Assembly (NCBI GenBank): GCA_902495025.1
Contig: CABUWB010000046.1
Coordinates: 1 to 10,383 of the forward strand
Direction: 5' to 3'
DNA: 10,383 bases
DNA from: an uncultured Eubacteriales bacterium
Lineage (GTDB): Bacteria > Bacillota > Clostridia > Lachnospirales > CAG-274
Shown: positions 5,601 to 10,383 of the stretch, piece by piece
Position numbering within the stretch: position 1 is the stretch's first letter
How the letters are laid out: the number at the start of each line of letters is the position of its first letter
Notes under the pieces: model-generated
What the model saw: the letters and a program-made list of their open reading frames with translations, nothing else
What the model was told of the DNA's origin: nothing
The model's database searches: none
Translations under genes and position numbers: made by a program

Positions 5601-7510
5601 ATATAGAGCTTGATATTGATTCACCGACAAGAGGCAGTGCACTTGATACATCGGCAGGCTATAGGCTTTATAATTCGGTTAGCACAGATTATGTTAAAGC
5701 GGATGAAAGCGGACTTACTATAGCATGGACGCCTTTTGATACGGCAGCAAGGACATATACCGAATATACGGCAACGGTTATATTAAAGCCAAGCTATGTA
5801 AACGAGCTGATATTTGATGAGGAAGTAACTGCTGCGGTTGGCGGTGCCAATAGCGTTGTCTGTGGCAAGAATGCTGACGGAAGCGTAACGATTATAGCTG
5901 CCTTTGTTACGGAAAAGGCAAAACTGTCAGAGATTATTCCGCCCCAAAATTATGTTTATAAGCCATACGGTGCAAGCTTTGAGGATTATTTGCCAAATAC
6001 GGTAAAGATAGTGACAGATGATGCTGATATTAATATGGCGTATGTTGAATGGGATACTGGTGCTTGTGAAAATCCTGAGTTTGACCCAGACTATGACGAT
6101 GACAAAAGCTCTAAACCTGTAACAGTAACGGGAACGGTAGTATTGCCTGAAGGTGTAAATGATAAGGACGAATACGATATTGAAATTGACACCAGTGTTG
6201 AGATTGTGGTGGAGGTTTCCAGTCCGTATTACTCAGAGCTGCCTTGTGTTGATGTAGCTCCGGGTGAATATTCAGAGAATAAGACGGTAACACTTTCGGT
6301 AAGTGATGGCAGTACGATTTACTATAAGCTTAACGGCGGTGAGGAAATAACCTATACACAGCCGATAGAGATTACTGGTGCAACAGGGGAGAGCATTACA
6401 ACAACAATCACTGCTTACACCAAAAATGAAGCAGACCTTTATATGTCAAGTGTAAAGGGTGATTATGTAAATACAATAGTATTGCCTGATGAAAAGCAGA
6501 CTGTAACCGTAATTAACGGTACGGGCAGCGGTGAGTATAGTGCAGGAGCTGCAATTAATATTGTTGCACAGCCTGAAGGCGGCAAATCGTTTAAGAGTTG
6601 GATTGCGGAGGCTGTTACCTACACCACAGAGGAAAAGGAGGTAACCGAAACTATCCTTGATGAAAACGGTGAGCCTAAGGAGGTAACGACCACACAGAAA
6701 GTTACAACAAGAAATGCAAGGACTGTTGACGGCTGCTTTGAGAATGAGGAAAGACCTGTTACAACGCTGACAGTGCCAGCTCTTAATGACGGCGAAATAC
6801 TGGAGGTAACTGCAGAGTGCGCAGAAGCGATAACGGCGGTAAGTTTCAGGGTTGCAATACCTGCTGCAGGAGAGGCACTGCCAACTGCAATTACCTCGGG
6901 AACAAGCGGCATAAGCATCATTGCAGACAGCTTTAAAATAACACCTGCTGACGGCAAGGCAAAATTTAGCACAAGATATACCGTAAGCACTGACTTTACT
7001 GTTGCCGACAGCTATACGCTTGGTGAAACTCCATCGTTCAGCATTAACGGCGTGTCTGTTCAGCCAACGGCAAATGATGACGGCTCATATACCGTTAGCT
7101 ATGCCTTTACAACAGAGGACAGTATTACTGTTGGCGGCGTAAGTGCAAAAGCTACTGACGGCATTACCGTTGAAAGCTATGACGGCAGCGTTTTTGCCGT
7201 AGTTATTGATACGGAAATGTTTGGCGGCGCATCGGATAACTCACTTTATATACAGGATATTAAGGTGGCGTTTAAAAAGAGTGGTGAAACAACATATAGC
7301 GCAAGCAGTGAAAGTCTTAGTGAATATGCCTATCTTGATGATGAAGAAAGGTATGCGGTGTTCCCTGTTGCAATAGATGGGGAAATATCTGTTGATTTAG
7401 CAGTAAGGGGTATGCTTGAAACCAAGCCAAGCCACGACAGCGAGGGTACATCTGTATACTATATTTCCGAAGATGTTTTTGATGTTAAAAGCACTGCAAC
7501 AGCAGAGTAA
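2699..7510 (+). CDS. Giant secreted beta-helix / Ig-like / CHB_HEX repeat protein
   Basis: Secreted or cell-surface protein of 1603 residues; the specific ligand is unknown. Residues 1-33 are a signal peptide: K-R-R, a hydrophobic core, and cleavage probably near V-E-A-A. The Cys in the core is not in a lipobox. Residues about 36-160 resemble the N-terminal cap of Clostridia surface proteins. From about 160 to 330 there are beta-helix rungs with Gly-Gly turns at 172, 205, 235, 258 and 313, three of them in Y-M-Y-G-G. Residues about 440-534 resemble a DUF5018-like sandwich (V-x-I-x-V-P-x-x-T-D-V-T; F-T-S-P-V-T-Y-T). Three cassettes then follow: an InlB-B-like repeat (SWSAEG...TFTMP...VTLTA), an Ig-like module and, in the first two, a chitobiase/hexosaminidase C-terminal-like domain (Y-Y-T-M-D-G-S-E-P-T; Y-Y-K-L-N-G). 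No catalytic motif, LPXTG, S-layer, dockerin or C-terminal membrane segment was seen. Adhesion or glycan binding is inference. The start is set by AGAGGAGG six bases upstream. Confidence 0.9.
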   Translation: MKRRILSIIMALVMALSIQCAFTITEPQTVEAASSTPVAQVNGVNYYSFDSAWAVAVRDGGTFKLLSSWRPSNKKFETDYEDYKDYFRSGALCVPENKSVTIDLNGYCISRGLYYAANDSVSNGEVIYLSKDASLSIKDTSPTGDGRIEDGNSSNGAGGIHAKPGSRIYMYGGLIAYCQTNNSFLFRGKGGGVYLDSGAKMYMYGGKLYKNIANGRGACGGAVYIDSDARFYMYGGEISYNKNAPVHIWNDGYAYFYGGTVKYNKGTDNGNDYYDYIINSGSIYSNLYIDGTEITKNEAKSMVYSEGNGYLRGGSIHDNIGNGVEIERYETYLGGDIKIYNNFSSGVNKDLLAKVNYSGSAETAHSVDPYPIKLETLRDGAKIGVYAVDKFIEKSPLSETENSGQYVKYFFSNRDDCRIVSGSDGLLYVKKISDVGEESFITGVSSVTSGGEAVTFDSTVTKEERTVTIHVPKNTDVTSLAVSLTTSGTSAAAPISPESGSARDFTSPVTYTLLNKDGKTEQNWTVAVVKDRDAINCKLNVTGGTGSGTYKVGSQVSVSADEVENKRFTSWSAEGIALTPEQAASQAFTFTMPSNDVTLTANYIDLTSVVELTIAQPSGGKALAEYASVKLNDGTESTVPVSWSPETSAAEFNSKYTAVVSFVSEYGFSSNLEVKLNDETITPLKPDSKTLVITKEFTTGSERLLSIPTAELIGVANGTLLENINLPSEINIVTESKLISTAGVTWDRSTATDYDPDNTQEQTFTVNGTITPPVGIDVSGAALDAQIRVTVSESGRAAAPTANLTSGAVYDTAPLLSLATTTDGADIYYTMDGSEPTQSSKKYESAITLASDIKNDKVYTVKAIAVSSDASLRESAVSEFKFTVIAPTYELKLVDESGNTAGLGGGIYYEGDSVSVQTAAMTKGFVFKSWSAEGIELTEEQLSSPSFTFTMPAGDVTLTADFIHTITNIELDIDSPTRGSALDTSAGYRLYNSVSTDYVKADESGLTIAWTPFDTAARTYTEYTATVILKPSYVNELIFDEEVTAAVGGANSVVCGKNADGSVTIIAAFVTEKAKLSEIIPPQNYVYKPYGASFEDYLPNTVKIVTDDADINMAYVEWDTGACENPEFDPDYDDDKSSKPVTVTGTVVLPEGVNDKDEYDIEIDTSVEIVVEVSSPYYSELPCVDVAPGEYSENKTVTLSVSDGSTIYYKLNGGEEITYTQPIEITGATGESITTTITAYTKNEADLYMSSVKGDYVNTIVLPDEKQTVTVINGTGSGEYSAGAAINIVAQPEGGKSFKSWIAEAVTYTTEEKEVTETILDENGEPKEVTTTQKVTTRNARTVDGCFENEERPVTTLTVPALNDGEILEVTAECAEAITAVSFRVAIPAAGEALPTAITSGTSGISIIADSFKITPADGKAKFSTRYTVSTDFTVADSYTLGETPSFSINGVSVQPTANDDGSYTVSYAFTTEDSITVGGVSAKATDGITVESYDGSVFAVVIDTEMFGGASDNSLYIQDIKVAFKKSGETTYSASSESLSEYAYLDDEERYAVFPVAIDGEISVDLAVRGMLETKPSHDSEGTSVYYISEDVFDVKSTATAE
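4301..5356 (+). repeat. Surface-protein cassette 1 (InlB-B-like, Ig-like, Ig-like, CHB_HEX-like)
   Basis: Residues 535-886. It starts with a repeat containing F-T-S-W-S-A-E-G-I and F-T-F-T-M-P-S-N-D-V-T-L-T-A. Next is a module opening L-T-I-A-Q-P-S-G-G and closing near V-I-T-K-E-F-T-T-G. A further Ig-like module has L-P-S-E-I-N-I-V and V-T-W-D. The last part, from about residue 797, is CHB_HEX-like with I-Y-Y-T-M-D-G-S-E-P-T. Boundaries are approximate. Confidence 0.7.
5357..6490 (+). repeat. Surface-protein cassette 2 (same module order)
   Basis: Residues 887-1264 repeat the module order of cassette 1 in protein sequence. Landmarks are F-K-S-W-S-A-E-G-I and F-T-F-T-M-P-A-G-D-V-T-L-T-A, then L-D-I-D-S-P-T-R-G-S closing near I-A-A-F-V-T-E-K. 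These are followed by L-P-N-T-V-K-I-V with V-E-W-D, and a CHB_HEX-like end with S-T-I-Y-Y-K-L-N-G. Identity is high only in the InlB-B-like part, so the duplication looks old. Confidence 0.7.
6491..7140 (+). repeat. Surface-protein cassette 3 (partial, with insertion)
   Basis: Residues 1265 to about 1480. A divergent InlB-B-like repeat (G-T-G-S-G-E-Y, F-K-S-W-I-A-E) carries an extra Thr/Glu/Val-rich stretch of roughly 38 residues before L-T-V-P-A. It is followed by the Pro-Gly module (V-A-I-P-A-A-G-E-A-L, closing near Y-A-F-T-T-E-D). The second Ig-like and CHB_HEX-like modules are absent; an unrelated tail of about 120 residues ends the protein. Confidence 0.6.
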
Positions 7511-7525
7511 GGGGGAGTTGCTAAT

Positions 7526-7666
7526 ATGAAAGTTTATATAAAACCCGATATTAATGTTACATTTTTTAAGGCTGACAGTGAGGTGCTGAAAATAAGCAAC
7601 GTAAATGTAAACGGATTTACATTTAAGTCAAATCCACAAAATAAAATTACCGTAGGTCAGCTTTAA
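7526..7666 (+). CDS. Orphan small protein, 46 residues
   Basis: Short gene not assignable to a characterised family. The start ATG at 7526 has GGGGGAG at 7511-7517, eight bases upstream, and lies 15 bases after the surface-protein stop, so the two are probably co-transcribed. The stop at 7664-7666 is followed at once by the terminator hairpin, which supports it as the last gene of the unit. The product starts M-K-V-Y-I-K-P-D-I-N-V and continues F-F-K-A-D-S-E-V-L. It has no signal peptide, membrane segment or Cys, and is rich in Asn, Lys and Val. The opening pattern M-K-x-Y-x-x-P-x-I-x-V-x-x-F resembles, from memory, unannotated short proteins of gut Clostridia; that resemblance is unverified. 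A role as a peptide precursor, a chaperone-like partner of the large protein or a signal for the adjacent kinase is speculation. Confidence 0.65.
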   Translation: MKVYIKPDINVTFFKADSEVLKISNVNVNGFTFKSNPQNKITVGQL

Positions 7667-7669
7667 TTA

Positions 7670-7706
7670 AAACAGGGCTGCTGCATATCTTGCGGCAGCT
7701 CTGTTT
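7670..7706 (+). terminator. Rho-independent terminator after the small gene
   Basis: A 15-base-pair stem (7670-7684 with 7692-7706, two G-U pairs, no bulge) encloses a seven-base loop at 7685-7691. The core pairs CAGGGCTGCTGC with GCGGCAGCTCTG. The flanks are A on the left and TTT on the right, and the downstream T-run is short, so termination may be incomplete. It sits four bases past the small gene's stop and before the kinase promoter. Confidence 0.8.
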
Positions 7707-7727
7707 GTATAAATTATAAGTAAAATA

Positions 7728-7756
7728 TTGAAAATACTGCAAAAAAATGAGATAAT
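7728..7756 (+). promoter_or_regulatory. Sigma-A-type promoter for the two-component system
   Basis: TTGAAA at 7728-7733 and GATAAT at 7751-7756 are separated by exactly 17 bases, each one mismatch from the consensus hexamers. The expected transcription start is near 7763, giving a short leader of about 25 bases before the kinase start. Its place just downstream of the terminator argues that kinase and regulator form their own transcription unit. Confidence 0.75.
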
Positions 7757-7772
7757 AAACTAACCTTATAAT

Positions 7773-7790
7773 AAGGAAGTGATAAATTTG
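7773..7790 (+). promoter_or_regulatory. Ribosome binding site selecting a TTG start for the kinase
   Basis: AAGGAAG at 7773-7779 overlaps the possible GTG start at 7779, leaving no spacing for it. The in-frame TTG at 7788-7790 sits eight bases beyond the Shine-Dalgarno sequence and is therefore the more likely start, giving M-G-K-I-K-P-S. The difference is three residues. Confidence 0.7.
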
Positions 7791-9560
7791 GGAAAAATAA
7801 AACCGTCCGTAATCGGACAGGCTGCCGTTTTTATACTTGCGGCAGTGGTTTTGCTTGTTACATATTTAAACAGCAATCAGGCTTCAATGTCCATACCTAT
7901 AAAACTGGACTTTGTGGGGGAATACAGCACCGATGATGGTGCAACATGGGCAGAGCTTGATAAAAATACAAAGCTTTCGGCAGCTGACGGAGATTTAATA
8001 CTCAGGGGAAATTTTGGGTTTGAAACAAGAGAGGGAACTCCGTTTAATTTTTACCTTAATCATATAAATATGAATATATATGTCAATGGGGAATGGTCTT
8101 TTATTGACAGCCGTTCTGAAATGGGACTTACTCCGTCGGGCTGCTGCAGACAGTGGGCAGAATGGATTGCGCCCGAGCTGACAGATAAGGACGTGGTGGA
8201 AATAAGGTTGGAAAATCCCCATAAAAGCGGAAACGGCAACGCCTATAACCAGTGGCTTAATTCCATATATGTGGGTGATTCATATATTTTTGACAACTAT
8301 ATGCTCAAGGGCGGCAAGGCGGCAAGGATAACAGGCCTTGTTATAGTTGTTGTGGCTTTTATGCTGCTGGGTGTGGTGCTTGCGTCCTGTCTGCTGCAGA
8401 TTAACCTTGGAGAGGGTGCAGGACGGCTTGGCTTTTTTACGGCATTTATGGGCGGATATTTTATTATGGATACGGCTGATGTTTCGCTATGGAGCTATTC
8501 CAACATAATCAACACCTATGGCCTGCAGCTTTGCATTATGCTTGCGGCATTCTGCCTTGTTATGTGTGTTGACACCTGTATAAAAACAAGGGCAAAAAGG
8601 GCGGCGGACATTGTGGCTGTCCTCTCCTTGCTGACAAATATGGTGCTGCTTGTTTTATGTCTTGCAGGCGTTATGGTTATTTATGATACGGCGGTATATT
8701 TTGCGGCGGCGCATGCGGTTATTTTTGTTGTGCTGCTCGGCTGTCTTTTTTACGAGTGCGTTTGTGGCAGCGGAGATGATATTGTGCTTGTATCATACAT
8801 ACTGCTTATAGGTGCGGCGCTGCTGGATATGGCAGATGCAAGGCTTAACCTGTGGCAGGTGGGTATATGCTCAAAGACGGTATTTCTGGGTCTGTTTTTA
8901 CTGCATATTGTAAGAATAATAAAGGTTGTGCCCGAAAATTATCGTGCAGCCGTACAGGCTGAAAAATTTGCTGCCGAGGTGCAGAACAGCCGTATATCCC
9001 TTATGCTCAGTCAGATAAAGCCGCATTTTTTATACAACTGTATCGGTGCTATCAGTGAGCTGTGCCGACAAAATCCTGATAAGGCAAGGGAGGCACTGGG
9101 TGATTTTTCGGACTATCTGCGGCTTAATATGGAGTCAATCAACTGCAAGGAGCTTATACATTTTTCAAGGGAGCTGAAGCATATTGAAAAGTACCTTAAG
9201 CTTGAAAAAATGCGCTTTGGAGATGACCTTGATATAGTTTATGATATACAGGCACAGGACTTTTTCATTCCGCCCCTTGTGGTGCAGCCGCTGGTTGAAA
9301 ATGCGGTTAAGCATGGTATATGTATGGCAGAAAACGGCGGCACTGTAACTATCCGCACCCGAAGCGACGGAGATAAAATTATAATTACCATAGCCGATAA
9401 CGGCGTCGGCTTTGATGTAAACCTGCCTCTTGATGATGGTGAAAAGCATATAGGCATACAGAATGTGCGTAAACGTCTTGAATTTATGGTTGGCGGCACC
9501 CTTGAAATAACGAGCGTAAAGGGTGAGGGCACAACTGCGGTAATAAAATTTTTCGGCTAA
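7788..9560 (+). CDS. Sensor histidine kinase, 7TMR-DISM-like with LytS-type kinase core
   Basis: Membrane sensor of 590 residues that should phosphorylate the regulator encoded next. One N-terminal helix (about 11-28) is followed by an extracellular domain (about 30-175) rich in beta strands and aromatic residues. Seven hydrophobic segments follow (about 183-205, 214-233, 242-263, 271-293, 298-322, 330-348, 361-378). This is the layout of 7TMR-DISM sensors, in which the outer domain is thought to bind ligands such as carbohydrates; the ligand here is unknown. The cytoplasmic part is a His_kinase (PF06580-like) core with Q-I-K-P-H-F-L-Y-N, phospho-His413. The HATPase domain has the N box L-V-E-N-A-V-K-H-G (Asn505), A-D-N-G-V-G-F (Asp537) and G-I-Q-N-V-R-K-R-L. 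All key residues are present. The regulator starts 15 bases after its stop. The gene begins with TTG and has its own promoter at 7728-7756. Confidence 0.93.
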   Translation: MGKIKPSVIGQAAVFILAAVVLLVTYLNSNQASMSIPIKLDFVGEYSTDDGATWAELDKNTKLSAADGDLILRGNFGFETREGTPFNFYLNHINMNIYVNGEWSFIDSRSEMGLTPSGCCRQWAEWIAPELTDKDVVEIRLENPHKSGNGNAYNQWLNSIYVGDSYIFDNYMLKGGKAARITGLVIVVVAFMLLGVVLASCLLQINLGEGAGRLGFFTAFMGGYFIMDTADVSLWSYSNIINTYGLQLCIMLAAFCLVMCVDTCIKTRAKRAADIVAVLSLLTNMVLLVLCLAGVMVIYDTAVYFAAAHAVIFVVLLGCLFYECVCGSGDDIVLVSYILLIGAALLDMADARLNLWQVGICSKTVFLGLFLLHIVRIIKVVPENYRAAVQAEKFAAEVQNSRISLMLSQIKPHFLYNCIGAISELCRQNPDKAREALGDFSDYLRLNMESINCKELIHFSRELKHIEKYLKLEKMRFGDDLDIVYDIQAQDFFIPPLVVQPLVENAVKHGICMAENGGTVTIRTRSDGDKIIITIADNGVGFDVNLPLDDGEKHIGIQNVRKRLEFMVGGTLEITSVKGEGTTAVIKFFG

Positions 9561-9561
9561 A

Positions 9562-9578
9562 AGGAGGTGGGCTTGATG
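9562..9578 (+). promoter_or_regulatory. Ribosome binding site fixing the regulator start
   Basis: AGGAGGT at 9562-9568 begins two bases after the kinase stop and overlaps the possible GTG start at 9567. The ATG at 9576-9578 is seven bases downstream and begins M-Y-V-L-A-V-D-D-E, exactly where receiver domains start. The TTG at 9573 is less well placed. Tight spacing suggests translational coupling with the kinase. Confidence 0.85.
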
Positions 9579-10346
9579 TATGTACTGGCTGTTGATGATG
9601 AGCGCCTTGCGCTTGATGCTCTGTTAAATGAGCTTGGCGGGGTTTTTCCCGATGCAGAGATACATGGCGAAAAAAATCCCCTGTCGGCTGTTGAATGGAT
9701 GAGGGGGTTAAAGGAGAGCGGCGGCAGTCTGCAATATGCTTTTCTGGATATAAATATGAAAAATTTAAACGGGCTGGAGCTTGCAAAAATTATAAAAACA
9801 TTATATCCCAATGCGTACCTGTTTTTCTGTACTGCCTACAGTGAGTATGCTCTTGACGCCTTCGGGATTTATGCAAAGGGCTATTTAATGAAACCAATCT
9901 CTGCCGAAAGCATTGAAAAAACGCTTGATGAAATGGTGTATGACTGGCGTGCGGAGCCGTCTGAATTTGCCAGGGACATACGTATACAGACCTTTGGCAA
10001 TTTTGAGGTTTTTGTTGACGGCAAGCCCCTTATTTTTGAAAGGACAAAGGCAAAGGAGCTGTTTGCCTACCTTGTGGACAGGCATGGCGCATCTGTTACC
10101 ACCGAACAGATTGCACTTGTTTTATGGGAAAACAGCCTGTATGACAAAAAATCCAAAAATATGACAACAACAGTTGTTGCCTCGCTCAAAAAGACCCTTA
10201 AAACGGTCGGTTTGGACGGACTGCTTATAAAAAGCTGGAATCATCTCTCGCTTGATGTATCCAAGGTGAAATGCGACGCCTACGATTATGAAAAGGGGGA
10301 CGCTGTTGCGGTAAATTCGTTCAGGGGTGAGTATATGGCAAACTAA
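9576..10346 (+). CDS. Response regulator, receiver plus SARP/OmpR-like winged helix; possibly prematurely stopped
   Basis: Cytoplasmic transcription regulator of 256 residues, the likely partner of the kinase just upstream. The receiver domain (about 1-125) keeps the acidic pair Asp7-Asp8, phospho-acceptor Asp58 in F-L-D-I-N-M, Thr86 in F-F-C-T-A-Y and Lys106 in L-M-K-P. The output domain (about 140-245) reads I-Q-T-F-G-N-F-E-V-F-V-D-G-K-P-L, then R-T-K-A-K-E-L-F-A-Y-L-V-D. This opening is typical of the winged helix of SARP-like regulators rather than LytTR or AraC. That is unusual because PF06580-type kinases often pair with LytTR or AraC-type regulators. The frame ends in R-G-E-Y-M-A-N, then TAA. 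Codons after the stop read S-W-A-E-I-A-T-G-N-Y-V-F and remain open to the window end. Family members, as I recall them, continue Y-S-W-A-E, so the stop may replace a Tyr codon. Target genes are unknown; the neighbouring surface-protein unit is a candidate. Confidence 0.9.
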   Translation: MYVLAVDDERLALDALLNELGGVFPDAEIHGEKNPLSAVEWMRGLKESGGSLQYAFLDINMKNLNGLELAKIIKTLYPNAYLFFCTAYSEYALDAFGIYAKGYLMKPISAESIEKTLDEMVYDWRAEPSEFARDIRIQTFGNFEVFVDGKPLIFERTKAKELFAYLVDRHGASVTTEQIALVLWENSLYDKKSKNMTTTVVASLKKTLKTVGLDGLLIKSWNHLSLDVSKVKCDAYDYEKGDAVAVNSFRGEYMAN

Positions 10347-10383
10347 TCGTGGGCGGAAATTGCAACGGGAAACTATGTTTTTA
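10347..10383 (+). other. Open continuation of the regulator frame beyond TAA
   Basis: Twelve codons in the regulator frame follow the TAA and are still open when the window ends. They read S-W-A-E-I-A-T-G-N-Y-V-F, which looks like the normal C-terminal tail of such regulators. No terminator or new ribosome site is visible in this short stretch. It is either a decayed tail, a read-through product or the effect of a one-base error at 10344-10346. Confidence 0.5.

Noticed and set aside
6635..6687. Two perfect Shine-Dalgarno-like AAGGAGGT sequences inside the surface gene
   Set aside because: No start codon at usable spacing opens a frame of meaningful length (the ATG at 6660 stops after eight codons). 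They are explained by repeated Lys-Glu-Val-Thr coding.
6619..6990. Reverse-strand open frames inside the surface gene (also at 4105-4344, 4543-4893 and 6111-6293)
   Set aside because: All are antisense to the continuous 1603-codon gene and show low-complexity Ser/Val/Leu composition typical of shadow frames.

Overview
The window reads as chromosomal DNA of a low-to-mid GC Gram-positive anaerobe, most likely a gut-type member of Clostridia (Ruminococcaceae/Oscillospiraceae-like). Pointers are the strong AGGAGG ribosome sites, a GTG/TTG-tolerant start pattern, a pts gene cluster, a giant secreted beta-helix/Ig-like protein and a 7TM-type histidine kinase. This assignment is inference from style, not from a database match. 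All recognised genes lie on the + strand.

Region 1 (1-2632) is the tail of a sugar phosphotransferase cluster: the EIIB-EIIA end of a glucose/GlcNAc-family permease (5' end outside the window), HPr, and enzyme I. Phosphate would pass from enzyme I (His187) to HPr (His15), then EIIA (codon 181), then the EIIB cysteine (codon 35). HPr carries Arg where Bacillus HPr has the regulatory Ser46. Enzyme I stops being recognisable abruptly after Asp504 (base 2590). It then runs 13 unrelated codons into very AT-rich DNA, so its C-terminal end is missing.

Region 2 (2591-7706) starts at that junction. An AT-rich leader with -10-like boxes and a short direct repeat precedes a 1603-residue secreted protein. 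It has a signal peptide, an N-terminal beta-helix-like region, then three tandem cassettes of InlB-B-like, Ig-like and CHB_HEX-like modules. A 46-residue orphan peptide gene follows 15 bases later, and a good hairpin terminator closes the unit.

Region 3 (7728-10383) has its own sigma-A-like promoter (TTGAAA-17-GATAAT). It drives a two-component system: a histidine kinase with an extracellular domain and seven further membrane helices (7TMR-DISM style), and a response regulator with a SARP/OmpR-like winged-helix output domain. The regulator frame stops at TAA (10344-10346) exactly where a Tyr of a conserved-looking Tyr-Ser-Trp-Ala-Glu tail would be expected, and the frame stays open to the window end.

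The points most worth a second look are the enzyme I breakpoint, the regulator's in-frame stop, the small peptide between the surface protein and the sensor kinase, and the Ser46-less HPr. No CRISPR array, tRNA, rRNA, transposase or integrase was seen.
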